A DNA stretch of 64,000 nucleotides from Gigaspora margarita. Lineage: Eukaryota > Glomeromycota > Glomeromycetes > Diversisporales > Gigasporaceae. Shown here piece after piece: positions 25,996-38,081 of this stretch. Under the pieces are notes generated by a model, which saw nothing but the letters and a program-made list of their open reading frames with translations, was not told where the DNA came from and ran no database searches. How positions within the stretch are numbered: the first letter of the stretch is position 1; each line of letters begins with the position of its first letter. The stretch is from assembly GCA_009809945.1 (NCBI GenBank), contig WTPW01000082.1, positions 340,690 to 404,689 of the forward strand, read 5' to 3'. The position numbers were made by a program, and so were the translations under genes.

Positions 25996-28632
25996 TCAAT
26001 CGGAGGAAAACAGTTATCAGAAGCACTTTGCAAGAACACCACGCTAACTTCTTTAATTCTTAAAGAAAATAATCTTGGCTCAAAAGGGGGAAAAGTATTA
26101 GCAGATGTACTTTGCAAGAACACAACGCTGGCTTTTTTGGATCTTGATTCAAATGAACTTGGATCAGAAGGGGGAAAAGCATTAGCAAGTGCACTTTGCA
26201 AGAATACCACGCTTACTTCCTTAAATCTTGAGAATAATAATCTTGGATCAGAAGGAGGGGAAGCGTTAGCAGATGCACTTTGTAGTAATAGCTCAATGAC
26301 TTTTTTGAATATTCGATCCAATAATATTGGATTAAGCGGAGGATACGTATTAGTTGAAGCTCTTTGCAAGAACACCACGTTAAAAAATTTAGATATTCGT
26401 GACAATAATCTTAAGGGAGGAGAAGCAATAGTAGATGCACTTTGTAAGAATACTACACTAACTTCTTTGGATCTTCGTTCGAATGGACTTGGATCAAAAG
26501 AAGTAAAAATATTAGTAAATACCCTTTGCAACATTACCACGCTCACTTCTTTAAATCTTGAAAATAATAATCTTGGATCAGAAGGAGGAAAAGCATTAGC
26601 TGATGCACTTTGCAAGAACTTCACGCTGACTTCTTTGGATCTTTACAATAATAATCTTGGATCAGAAGGAGGAAAAGCACTAGCAGATACACTTTGTAAA
26701 AACTCCACGCTGACTTCTTTGGATCTTCGTGATAATAAACTTGGATCAGAAGGAGGAAAAGCATTAGCTGATGCACTTTGCAAGAACTCCACACTGAAAG
26801 ACTTGAATCTTGGAAATAATGGGCTTGGATTCGAAGGAGGAGATGCATTGGCTGATGCACTTTGCAAGAACTCCACACTGAAAGATTTGAATCTTAGAAA
26901 TAATGGACTTGGATTCGAAGGAGGAGCTGCATTAGCTGATGCACTTTGCAAGAACTTCACGCTTACTTCCTTAAATCTTGAAAATAATGATCTTGGATTA
27001 GAAGGAGCAGAAGTGTTAGCAGATGCACTTTGTATTAATAGCTCACTGACTTTTTTGAATATTCAATCCAATAATCTTGAATTAAGCGGAAGATACGTAT
27101 TAGTTGAAGCTCTTTGCAAGAACACCACGCTAAAAAATTTAGATATTCGTGGCAATAATCTTAAGGGAGGAGAAGCAATTGTAGATGCACTTTGTAAGAA
27201 CACTACACTGACTTCTTTGGATCTTAATGAAAATGGACTTGGATTTAAAGAAGTAAAAATATTAGCAGATGTACTTTGCATCATTACCACGCTCACTTCT
27301 TTGAATCTTGAAAATAATAATCTTGGATTAAAAGAAGTAAAAATCTTAGCTGATGCACTTTGCAACAACACCACGTTGACTTCATTGGATCTTGGTTCAA
27401 ATAAACTTGGATCATTCAGAGTAAAAGCATTGATAGATGCACTTTGCAAGAACTCCACGCTAACTTCTTTAATTCTTAAAAATAATAATTTTGGCTCAAA
27501 AGGGGGAAAATTATTATCAAAAGTACTTTGCAAGAACACAACGCTGACTTCTTTGAATCTTTACGATAATAATCTTCGACCTGAAGGAGGAAAAGCACTA
27601 GCAGATGCACTTTGCAAGAACTCCACACTGAAAGATTTGAATCTTCAAAATAATAATCTTGGATCTGAAGTAGGAAAAGCATTAGCAGATGCACTTTGCA
27701 AAAACTCCACACTGAAAGATTTGAATCTTGGCAGTAATAATCTTGGATCAGAAGGAGGAAAAGCATTAGCAGATGCACTTTGCAAGAACTCTATGCTGAC
27801 TTCTTTGAATCTTGGTTATAATAATCTTGGGTCAGAAGGAGGAAAAGCATTAGCAGATGCACTTTGCAAGAACTCTATGCTGAATTCTTTGAATCTTGGT
27901 TATAATAAACTTGGATCAGAAGGAGGAAAAGCATTAGCAGATGCACTTTGCAAAAACTCCACACTGAAAGATTTGAATCTTGGAAATAATGGTCTTGGAT
28001 CCGAAGGAGGAAAAGCACTAGCAGATGCACTTTGCAAGAACTCTACACTGAAAGATTTGAATCTTAGTTATTGTAATCTTGGATCCGAAGGTGTAAAAGC
28101 ATTAGCAGATGCACTTTGCAAAAACTCCACACTGAAAGATTTGTATCTTAACAGTAATAATCTTGGATCCGAAGGAGGAAAAGCATTAGCAGATGCACTT
28201 TGCAAGAACTCTATGCTGACTTCTTTGGAACTTTACAATAATAATCTTGGATCCGAAGGAGGAAAAGCATTAGCAGATGCACTTAGCAAGAACTCCACGC
28301 TGACTTCTTTGAATCTTTACAAAAATAATCTTGGATCCGAAGGAGGAAAAGCATTAGCAGATGCACTTTGCAAGAACTCTATGCTGACTTCTTTGGAACT
28401 TTACGATAATAATCTTGGATCCGAAGGAGGAAAAGCATTAGCAGATGCACTTTGCAAGAACTCCACGCTGACTTCTTTGAATCTTAAAGATAATAACCTT
28501 GGATCAGAAGGAGGAAAAGCATTAGCAGTTGCACTTTGCAAGAACTTCACGTTGACTTCTTTGGATCTTCAGATTAATTCTATTGGATTTAAATTAGAAT
28601 CACTTAATTCAAATCTTAAAATATATCAATAG
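25996..28632 (+). CDS. RNI-type leucine-rich repeat array, in-frame continuation of the kinase gene
   Basis: The frame stays open from just after the TGA to a TAG at 28630-28632. The first internal ATG giving a long product is at 26137 (831 residues). It is a run of about 31 repeats of 28 residues (84 bp), consensus LxxNNLGSEGGKALADALCKNSTLTS, the ribonuclease-inhibitor/NLR type that forms a horseshoe for protein binding. The last units (27590-28540) are nearly identical, so recent unequal exchange is likely. Without the TGA the protein would be 1259 residues, kinase plus about 32 LRRs. Whether the array is expressed alone, by readthrough, or not at all cannot be told. A sequencing error at 25993 is possible. 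Confidence 0.8.
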   Translation, partial: SIGGKQLSEALCKNTTLTSLILKENNLGSKGGKVLADVLCKNTTLAFLDLDSNELGSEGGKALASALCKNTTLTSLNLENNNLGSEGGEALADALCSNSSMTFLNIRSNNIGLSGGYVLVEALCKNTTLKNLDIRDNNLKGGEAIVDALCKNTTLTSLDLRSNGLGSKEVKILVNTLCNITTLTSLNLENNNLGSEGGKALADALCKNFTLTSLDLYNNNLGSEGGKALADTLCKNSTLTSLDLRDNKLGSEGGKALADALCKNSTLKDLNLGNNGLGFEGGDALADALCKNSTLKDLNLRNNGLGFEGGAALADALCKNFTLTSLNLENNDLGLEGAEVLADALCINSSLTFLNIQSNNLELSGRYVLVEALCKNTTLKNLDIRGNNLKGGEAIVDALCKNTTLTSLDLNENGLGFKEVKILADVLCIITTLTSLNLENNNLGLKEVKILADALCNNTTLTSLDLGSNKLGSFRVKALIDALCKNSTLTSLILKNNNFGSKGGKLLSKVLCKNTTLTSLNLYDNNLRPEGGKALADALCKNSTLKDLNLQNNNLGSEVGKALADALCKNSTLKDLNLGSNNLGSEGGKALADALCKNSMLTSLNLGYNNLGSEGGKALADALCKNSMLNSLNLGYNKLGSEGGKALADALCKNSTLKDLNLGNNGLGSEGGKALADALCKNSTLKDLNLSYCNLGSEGVKALADALCKNSTLKDLYLNSNNLGSEGGKALADALCKNSMLTSLELYNNNLGSEGGKALADALSKNSTLTSLNLYKNNLGSEGGKALADALCKNSMLTSLELYDNNLGSEGGKALADALCKNSTLTSLNLKDNNLGSEGGKALAVALCKNFTLTSLDLQINSIGFKLESLNSNLKIYQ

Positions 28633-28759
28633 ATATTATTAATTATAATAGATTAATTATGTAATTATATGTTTAATGTAAACACATAAATTAATAGTTG
28701 TATATTTTTTAAGTTATTAAATAAAATATTTATATTTAGCAAATTGTTGTAAACGTTTA

Positions 28760-28820
28760 TAGGAGAGAGGGAGGGAGGGAGAGGGAGAGGGAGAGGGAGG
28801 GAGGGAGAGAGAGAGAGAGT
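28760..28820. repeat. GGGAGA purine satellite
   Basis: About 60 bp of GGGAGG/GAGAGG repeats, 130 bp after the LRR stop codon. Confidence 0.85.
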
Positions 28821-29324
28821 TGCAGTACTACTCAATAAAACCAATATTTGAAATGGCTATATTATTTATTATTTAATATTAATATAATATATTCTAGTGT
28901 TTCAAACAAAATTGATTCAGAATTGAACCAAATCAATTTAATTCCAAGATTTGGTTTGAATCTGGTCAATTCAGCCAATTCAGGGATTATCAAAAAAAAT
29001 TTTAGTTAAATACTTTTCAGGACTCTCAGAAAAAGAGGGAAGTTGCAAATAAAATGGACATATCAAATAAACAAACAAAATAAACAAACTATTTTAACAA
29101 ATTGACATCAAGTTAAATTTAATCTAAAAATTCTAGTAGAGTTGTTAATAAGATTAGATAAATTTGATTTAGTAGAAATATTATATTCCTCTTACAAATA
29201 AGATAAGAACTTTGTATATACAGTTTTACATCCAAAATTCTTGTAATCTAGTAATTGGATTTGCATTATTTTAAAGTATTATAATATATGCACATTAGAA
29301 TTTTGGGTTTATTACAGCTGGTAT

Positions 29325-30190
29325 CATAGGAAGACAAACGTCTGATTGGCTGGTTTTTTGTAGATCTACCCGTGATTTCCCATAGTAATTAGCCAATCAA
29401 ATTGTAATAATCAGTCAATCAATAACTGATAATACATATAAAACTTTTTGTCAGCAAAGCTTATATACGATTCTTTATCATTTATATATTCAAGAAAAAT
29501 CCTATTTTTAATTGTTATGCCTTCGCTAGAGATGTACTATTCTCAAAATATATAATTAACTAGCAATATCACATATACTATATATGTCTAATTATTACTG
29601 TATTCTTATTCATATCTATTAAAGAGAAATTTCATTCTTTATTCACGTAAATTCTTAAATAATAATTCTAGTTTTCAATTATTACAACCATTATATTACT
29701 ATCTTTATATTATTAATTAACACTATACATACTATCTATTTAATTAACACTACATGCACTATCTATCCTAGAGTTTACTATATAAGTTCTACACAAAAAT
29801 AATTAATATAAGTATCAAGTTTTATTAAAAGAAGTAATATAAATCTAAATACAATAAATTAATAGCTTGTAAAAAAATCTAACTTTACCTTAAACACCTT
29901 GATCATTCTTTTTATTTGACTTTTTTTGCAATCAGTACTTGTATACCCTTTTTACTAATTGCAAAATGTAATAAAATACATAGTAACTTCGCTTCCTAGT
30001 AAAGTCCTCTGTTTTGGGGATTATTTGTATAGTGATGAGCAATACTCTTCTAAATCTAACTATGAAAAAAATTTTATTTTTCATAAGTAAAATTGTGAAA
30101 TGTTGCAATTTGAAAAGTACTTTAAACTATATAAATTAGTTACCCAGACAATTGATTTACATCAGCCAATCAGATGTTTGTCTTCCTATG
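29325..30190. mobile_element. TIR element, possibly Mutator-like
   Basis: Ends CATAGGAAGACAAACG and its inverse, matching 26 of 27 bases over a longer arm. ACAGCTGGTAT (11 bp) is duplicated at 29314-29324 and 30191-30201. An 11-bp duplication suits a MULE better than a hAT. No gene inside. Confidence 0.8.
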
Positions 30191-30201
30191 ACAGCTGGTA
30201 T

Positions 30202-31196
30202 CATTATTTCTGGGAAGTTGAGTAGGGTTATCCTGAAAACTAACCATACAAATTTCAGGTTAAGTTAAGTTTAGGTTAGAAAATTTTGACTCAAAAGTTT
30301 CAAGTAAGGTTCAGGTCAGATTTGGGCTAAGAATTACCTGATCCAACCCAACCCAACCTGAAATATTTTATATAAATTAGTCTTTTTTTTTTAGAATAGT
30401 ATTTGAGAGTTATTATTTATCAGCATGGTAATGCATTGCCACCTCTTAATTAACCAATTAGAATGCAGTATTAGATGTAATATAAAATTTAAGCAAAGCA
30501 ACTTTTTTTAAAAAATCACTTCTAACTAAAATTTTGACTTTTTTCTTAACAAAAAAAAATTCCTTGCAAAATTTTGATTAGGATCTTCTAACTATTGCAT
30601 TTGCCAAACCCTAACCCTAGCTAGTGTTGTTATAGGATAGCTTTTGACAATAATTTGAAAAATTTTTAGCAATTTGAACAATTAAATAAAGTAAAATTAC
30701 TTAAAATTTTATTAAGATAACCTGTTTTAATTTTAACTAGAATGTGTTTAGAACCTAAAAAAATATATTGTTACATATTTTTTAGATAGATTTATTAATT
30801 ATTAAAGCATGGACAAGCTTTGAACAATCTTGGATGTTTGGACAATTTTGGGTGTGAACAAGCCAAAAAAGGTTGTAAACAGCCAAAACATACAACATTG
30901 CCTAACCCTATCTTAACACAGTCACTATTTGTTTTGATTTGATTAATATAAATCAAACCAACTAAAATAATTGGTCAATTAGAGTGTGGGATACATCACA
31001 TAATACCATAGATTCCAAAAATAAGATACCTATTTTTGGGCAATTTTAAATAAAAAAACTGGGGGTAGCTTATTTTTGGGATATATAGGTTTTAAAGGAT
31101 TTATGTACAATTGATAGAGGTAGCTTATTATTAGGTGTTTTAAAAAAATTTTAAAAATTCTTATGTGCACTCTATTAATTTGGAAATAGGTACATG
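30202..31196. other. Intergenic DNA
   Basis: No gene supported. GGTAGCTTATTTTTGGG motifs at 31030-31140 recur at 2430-2480 and 34560-34710. Confidence 0.5.
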
Positions 31197-31551
31197 TAGG
31201 GATTGGAACTGTTTAACTATTTAAAAATTGCTCTATAGTTCCAGGCAGAATTATGTTGGTTGTGGGCTGGAATTATTTAAATGCCAGCCAAATTAAACAG
31301 TTAAATGAGGACCCCGAATAATACATATAGAGGTTATATTGGCTTTAATATAAACTTTTTGTAAATTTTATCCACTTTTTGTTAGAGCTAATTAACCTTA
31401 TTTTATAATATAAGCTTTAATATTTAAATAATTTATCCATTTAACAAATATAACAAATATATTTTACTTTCAAAAAATTTTTTTTTAAAAAATTTTCCTT
31501 AAAAAATTTCTTAAAAAAACATTTTTCCTCAAAAAAAATTTTTTTCAAAAA

Positions 31552-31587
<36 letters not shown>

Positions 31588-31859
31588 TATTATTATTTTA
31601 TTTGGTTATCCAAATTTTAAATATAACCTATCTAAAATTTATAATTTTATCCATTTTAAATAACATAACATTAAAGGCTTTTATCCACTTTTAAATATAA
31701 CCTTTTGGCCAATATCTGCTTTTCAAATATAATATCTTAGTAAAAAAGCACCTTTTTATCCAAAATTTCAATATAATCTTTATATGTATTATTCAGTATC
31801 CTGTTAAATGGTTAAATGATTAAATGATTAAGAAAAATTTTAGGTGGTTCCAATCTCTA
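31197..31859. mobile_element. hAT-type element with a second element nested in it
   Basis: TAGGGATTGGAAC and GTTCCAATCTCTA are the ends. GGTACATG is duplicated at 31189-31196 and 31860-31867. Nested at 31308-31802 is a second element with AGGACCCCGAATAATAC ends and GTTAAATG duplicated at 31300-31307 and 31803-31810. Confidence 0.85.
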
Positions 31860-32062
31860 GGTACATGTGTATCTACATATATTCTATAAGTACTATTAGG
31901 CACTTGTAGATTTCTAGTATGTATATACATATTGCCTTCTTTAATTTACTTTATTTTTTTGTTTTTTTTTTATTCGTTTTATTTTAAAAAATTTTTTTTT
32001 GTTTTTTTTTATTTTTTTTTAAAATATTTTTTTAATTTTTAATTTTTTTTTGTTTTTTTTTT

Positions 32063-32319
32063 NNNNNNNNNNNNNNNNNNNNNNNNNNNNNNNNNNNNNN
32101 NNNNNNNNNNNNNNNNNNNNNNNNNNNNNNNNNNNNNNNNNNNNNNNNNNNNNNNNNNNNNNNNNNNNNNNNNNNNNNNNNNNNNNNNNNNNNNNNNNNN
32201 NNNNNNNNNNNNNNNNNNNNNNNNNNNNNNNNNNNNNNNNNNNNNNNNNNNNNNNNNNNNNNNNNNNNNNNNNNNNNNNNNNNNNNNNNNNNNNNNNNNN
32301 NNNNNNNNNNNNNNNNNNN
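32063..32319. other. Assembly gap
   Basis: 257 N bases inside a T-rich low-complexity stretch (31930-32390). A repeat collapse is the likely cause. Confidence 0.98.
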
Positions 32320-32412
32320 TTTTTTTTTAATTTTTTTAATTTTTTTTAATTTTTTTTTAATTTTTTTTATTTAAACTTTGTTTTTGATTTATTTTATAGG
32401 GTGAATCTATTT

Positions 32413-32729
32413 GTCACCAGTGGTGACAGTCACTAGTGTGTGATCGACCAATTAGATCAAAGGATTATATATAATGTAAAAAATGCAAAAACTTTAATTT
32501 TTTTGAAAAATTACTTCTAACTTAAAATTTTGTCTATGAACCTACTTTTTTTTATGTGAAAAAAAAATTTCTAGCAAAATTTTACTATATTTGAAGCTTT
32601 ACCCGAACTCTAACTATGGCTCTAACTCTGATCCTAACAATAGTAAGTTTTAATACTTTGTTTTGTTTTGAACATAATGTTATATGATCTAATTGGTCAA
32701 TTATGCTCCGGTGACTGTCACTTTCAGGA
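32413..32729. mobile_element. TIR element
   Basis: GTGACAGTCACTAGTG with GACCAATTAGATCA at the left, TGATCTAATTGGTCAA with GGTGACTGTCAC at the right. Confidence 0.7.
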
Positions 32730-33689
32730 CAACCACATTTTTTCTATTTTATATTTATTTATTTATTAATTTATTTCAATTTTTTTAATTTTTTTTTTAC
32801 TTTATTTATTTTTATAAAGCCCTTTATTTTGATCATATGATATTACAAAAACTGTAATACTAATATAGATTAGGGTTAGGATAAAAACTTTATTAGGAAT
32901 AGGTTTAGGTTATTAAATAGTAAAATCACTTAAAGAAAACTTTTTATTAATGCACAAAAGGTGGTTTATTATGCAATTTCTTGCGAAATAAGCAATTTTT
33001 GTCAAAATGAATATTTGGTTTAAAATTTTCTGATTGTGTAATATTAAATTTTATACCAATCTATATAGGTCACATAATGGAGTAAATGTATCTTAGGATA
33101 CATATAAATAAACTCTTAAATTTTTTTTTAATTTAATTTATTTTTTTAATTATTATTTTAATTAATTTTTTTTATTTAACTTATTTATTTATTTATTTTT
33201 TTTTTATTTTTTTTTTACAAGTTGATGCTTACCTGGCTCTTGGCGACTAAAGTCCAAATTACCTATGTGCCTTCTGCTAGCAGAGATTTTCCTCCATACA
33301 AATTCCCTTCTACAACTAAAAAAAAAACAAATATATCACTATAAGAATTCTACTGGCCCGTCAAAACTACCTATCCTTTCTTTAAAACTTCTTCTACCTA
33401 GGTCCAGGCAGAATAGTTTATCTCTTACTCTTATATAAAAAACAAAATAAATGCCACATCTATGAGAGAAAAACAAAATTTAGGAAAAGAAAAAAGAAAA
33501 AGAAACATATAAAAGAAGAGATAAAAGGGAAAAAAATCCTAAACATAATTCAATCATAAAAGAACGAAGATGAAAAAAAGCAAAAAAAAGAAAAAGTAAT
33601 CTAATAATAAAAATTATATAATACTGTGCAAGGAATTGCCTCGCCTAAGTATTATATATATATAGTAAAAAAGAAAGTTCTAGAATTTG

Positions 33690-34150
33690 GACTCCAATGA
33701 TTAACTATCTTCTCTGTGCCATGTCATATTATGCGTCCATTCCTGTTTATCTACTTGCATGCCTTCTTCCCGATTAGGTTAGAAACAACAATGCTGATCT
33801 TTTGGAAGGGGTACACTGAATTTCCCACTTTTTGTTCAAAATCCCAGAAAAAAACTCTAAGTGAGAATATTGTAGCAGGTATATGGAAATTATGTACTTG
33901 TTATCAAAAACCTTAAAGAGAGTATTGAAAAACTCATTTTTTAGTTCACTGTCTAGCCAGCTATAGAACCTTCGTTGATGAAAGAAATATTTCACCAGAA
34001 TTTCTTGTACCAAGGGCACTAACTGCCAGTTATCTTGCACAACTGATGCTTTTGGCTTGCATGCTGAATATATAAAGGAGTCCCCGAAACAACAAGAGCA
34101 GAAAAAGGTTGACCTTTATAAAAACCAGTATTAATAACTGCTTCGTCTTT
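33690..34150 (-). pseudogene. Protein-coding relic of unknown family
   Basis: Minus-strand translation gives FYKGQPFSALVVSGTPLYIQ, HASQKHQLCKITGS, a stop, CPWYKKFW, a stop, NISFINEGSIAG and fragments onward. A diverged copy lies at 2880-3250. The composition is protein-like but I cannot name the family; a transposon or multigene relic is likely. Confidence 0.4.
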
Positions 34151-34159
34151 TACTTAAAA

Positions 34160-34830
34160 ATTTTTGTTTTTCTTTTGTTTGGAAATTTGAACAAGTGATC
34201 GATGGGAAGAGTTGTATTTTTTTATAATGATTTTTTCTTTTTAATATATATTTTGTTTTATTTTATTTATTTATTTTTTTATAATAATTTATTCTTTTTG
34301 ATTTCTTTAAATATATATTTAATTATTTATTTTAATTTTTTTTAGATCACAATATTGGTTAGTGTAGGAAGAAGGTATGTACATATATAAATTTCCAGTT
34401 AGGAAATAATGGTATTGTTTATAATTTTGTGATTAAAAAAACAAGTTTCCAGTAATGCTTGTTATTTTTCTAGTATACTGTAAGTTACTAGAAACTTGTT
34501 TATTCACTAATGAAGTAGTGATATTAGATTGTATGACTATTGCTATATATATGGATTTGAAAGGTAGCTTATTTTAAGAATAAAAAAAATTACTATTGTT
34601 TTCAGATTGAAAACATGAGGTAGCTTATTTTCAGGTATTAGAGATTTTTAGGTTTTTGGTTCAAATTTGAAAGGAAAGCTTATTTGCAAAGTAGCTTATT
34701 TTTAGAAATCTATGGTAAATTATCTTTAAAATTTTTTTTATTTACTATAAATTAATATGCCTATGTTTTATCTAAAGCTATGCAATATTAATTTTTTGAT
34801 TTTTAACAAAAAATTAAAAATTATGATTTT
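34160..34830. other. AT-rich intergenic DNA
   Basis: Low-complexity T-rich DNA and TAGCTTATTTT motifs. No gene. Confidence 0.5.
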
Positions 34831-35134
34831 TTTGAATCAATTAGATAGAGTTCTAAAATTGATTTGATTGGATTTGATTTGAACTTAAACCAAATTTAAA
34901 TACAGAATTTTTCAATCAAATCAAACTTAAATTAAAGATTTGATCAAATATTTGAAATATTTAATAATGGATTAATTGATTTGTAACTGTAGGTTACAGC
35001 AACTGTAACTAAGATTAGATGTAATGTGACTATCAAACCAAATTTTCTATAAGAATAAAACTGTGCAATTAAAGTTAGGATTAAAGTGAGACTTAGATTA
35101 GAGAAGACTATATTTTTATTAAAATTTAGCAAGG

Positions 35135-35199
<65 letters not shown>

Positions 35200-35464
35200 T
35201 TAAGTAAGGTTTTGTCTCTATCTTTATTGATAAACTGTGTGAGATTCCTCTTGGGGTTTCTCAATATTATACAAATATTTAATACAGTTTATATTACAAG
35301 AGTTGAAACTCAGACTATAGACAAAATTAAATTATCTAATTTATCTGCAACCTAAACCTACTAGAGTGGTTAAAACTCACCTAGATTTGGATGTGGAGTA
35401 TAGAGTTAGTATTTGTACTATATTTAATCCATTGATAGGACCAGATATCAATTTTTCAAAGAGC

Positions 35465-36064
35465 TCAGCCAATAGGTGGACATGTATTTGTATCTTGATC
35501 ATGCAACTGGTCAGGAAGACCACAAATACAACTATAAGTATAGTGAATTCTAATATGTTTATATATAGAAGTATGTGGATTTGGAAGAATAGTAGATATT
35601 GAACCAGAATGTTGAGAGGTTTTCCATTGGGCAAGTTTAGCACAGTATGGTTTCCAGAGTTGTTCATAAGAATTATGAGAAATATTTAAAAGAATTTTAA
35701 TAGCAGTATTGGAAGCTATCTTGTAAGAGGAATATTGAGATATAGTATTAATTAGTGAGAGTGGAATAAAGCCTTGGATAGTAGTAATGAATGAAGGAGT
35801 ATTAAAGAGAGAATAGTAGATAGGATTTAGGCATTGGTAATTAATAAAATTTGTATGAAGTTGTTGAATTTGAATATTTGTTATATCTGGGAGATCTGAA
35901 AAAGAAAATTGTGTAATAGTATTATGAATAATTTGAGATATATTATTATAGCTAGCACAGAATAGCCAATGAAATTGGCTTTCAGATTGGTTACAAGAAA
36001 TACATTTTGTATGTTTGGAATGTTTAGGAATTAGAGAGTTAAGGTAAGGCAATGTAGGAAGCAT
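35465..36064 (-). pseudogene. LINE C-terminal Cys-rich segment
   Basis: It begins MLPTLPYLNSLIPKHSKH, then CISCNQSESQFHWLFC, a CCHC-like zinc knuckle usual after the RNase H of such elements. It ends with CICGLPDQLHDQDTNTCPP. Readable for 199 residues. Confidence 0.7.
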
Positions 36065-36591
36065 ATGGAGTAAATTTTTAATTCGGAATGATTTGGATTG
36101 GCAAAGTTGAAAGTTAGTATAATTGTATGAGAGTTTGTGGTTGTTGTTAAGGAAGAGCTATGTAGCATTCCAATTAATTTGGGTTGCTATAGGAATAATA
36201 TGTTGAATTCTATTTTGTAATAACCACATTGCAATAATATGTGGCAAATGTTTTTAATACAACGACGTGTAGGTTGCTCTATATTGAAGTGTTTATATTG
36301 TAAATAGAATAAGGGGTTATAGATATTATTAGGAAGAAATTCTAAAATAGAGGAATTTGTATGGTTTTTTGCTAATCGATTAGCAAGATTATTAAATTTG
36401 TTATCACTATAGGCTGGGACTTTATGTAAGGTGATAGTATATGAATATGATTGGATAAAATGTAAGAGAGTATGCCAAATAGGCCAATAGTTGTATGAAT
36501 ATATTTTGCTAGGGTTATATTTAGTATGTAAAAGGGCCTTGTATTTAGAGATAATAGATTGTAAATTAGTATATATGTGAATAGTGCTATT

Positions 36592-37194
36592 TCAAGGACA
36601 TGTACAAATAGCTGATAGTATTGCAATTAGTTCTGCTTTGTATGATGATGGCCAGTATTGAATTTGTGCAGAGAATTGATGAATTATTGAGTCATTGAAA
36701 GTTTGTATCCAGGCAATGCCCATTGAGCATCTTGAATTGCCAAGATTAATAACAGATCCATCAGTATAGAAAGTAAATTCTGAAAAGGCAGTATTTGCTT
36801 GTGCTATTGATTGCAGTATATTTGTTGCAGTATTAGAAGAAAAAATATCATTTATAGCTGTGAGATAGATTGTTATAGAAGGTAAAGATGGTATTGAGAG
36901 TGAATGGCGAGATGCAATGGAGAAAAGTAAGTCAAGATAATTGGCATTGAGCTTGAGTTTGTTTGATATTTGTTTGTAAACTTTTCTACCCAGGAATTTA
37001 GTAGATAAGGTTGCAGAAATATCAATAGTACAACAGCTTTGAATTCTTTTTGAATTAAGAGAACAACCTTTACATGGATAGCAGATGATATTAGAAGTTG
37101 GGTATAATGTTGTCTTGGTTTCATCAATTTCAGAAGTCCAGTGTGTAATGGAAATAGTATTGGTTTGTTGGTTGAAGCGTCTAGCTTTTCCCAT
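36592..37194 (-). pseudogene. LINE RNase H region
   Basis: The core reads FTFYTDGSVINLGNSRC, MGIAWIQ, then SSYKAELIAILSAI, matching the first Asp (YTDGS) and Glu (KAEL) of RNase H. The C-terminal Asp part continues in another frame after a TGA-type break near 36592 (36626-36372). Between 37200 and 38080 the connection domain is degraded: a readable piece at 37981-37769 (SYIINTVITPILEYR). Confidence 0.8.
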
Positions 37195-38081
37195 AATAAT
37201 AGTTTGTTCTTTATATGTTATGAGCCAAGATTTGTTTTTGGTATTAAAATGGCCAGTAGTATAAGATAAGGAGTTGACTGAAGGTAATTGGAGTGTAGAT
37301 ATAAGTTGTCTAGTGATAGAGTTAGTGGTGATTTTGTTTTCTAGTATAGTAAACCATTTGGGTATCTTGCCCGGTATAAGAGAATTAATCCTTGGTGAGA
37401 TGTGTTCCCATGTAAGGAGTACAGAATTATCAAAAGATATAAGTTGTTCAAGAAATATAATATGTTTTAATCATAGTTGGCGTTTAAATATTGGATAGTT
37501 GGTATGAGTTTGTAATATGTTTTCAAGTAGTGTATAAGGTAGATCAATAGTATAAGGTTGCATTATATCTGAATATGCATGAATTGATAATTCTAGATGT
37601 TTTAAATTTAGCTCCATCTATTTTGGGATTAGGATGTAATAGTATATTAGTAGTAGACCATAGATTATTTTGTAGTTGTTGTAATCTAATATGTGTACAA
37701 GTGCCTAATAATTCTTTGTTATTTAGTTGAGAAGTTAGATTGGATATGTGATGTTGTAACTGAATATCCTAAAGATTCTTGATACCATAAATATTATGGT
37801 TGAGCATTATGCTATTAGGAGTAGATTTAGCTAATCTAGCTTTGTGGTTTGCAACTGCAAGATATTTTGCAAGGATTTTGTTGCATAATGATTGTGATAA
37901 AACAATATTGTGAATTCGGTATTCAAGTATAGGTGTTATTACAGTATTGATAATATAACTAGCCTGTTTATCAGTTATCATTTTTGTAATAAGAGTATTT
38001 ATGATCTCAAATATCTCTTGTGTAATTAGTTTAATTTGAGGATATGTTTTGGTATTGGTAGTAAACCAGCAACCAAGAAAT

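Noticed and set aside
26137..27780. Long minus-strand frames opposite the LRR array
   Set aside because: They mirror the 84-bp repeat period and have no start context or domain; they are shadows of the plus-strand LRRs.
35086..35355. Plus-strand frame through the T-run at 35138-35198
   Set aside because: It is poly-Phe from the LINE poly(A) read on the wrong strand.
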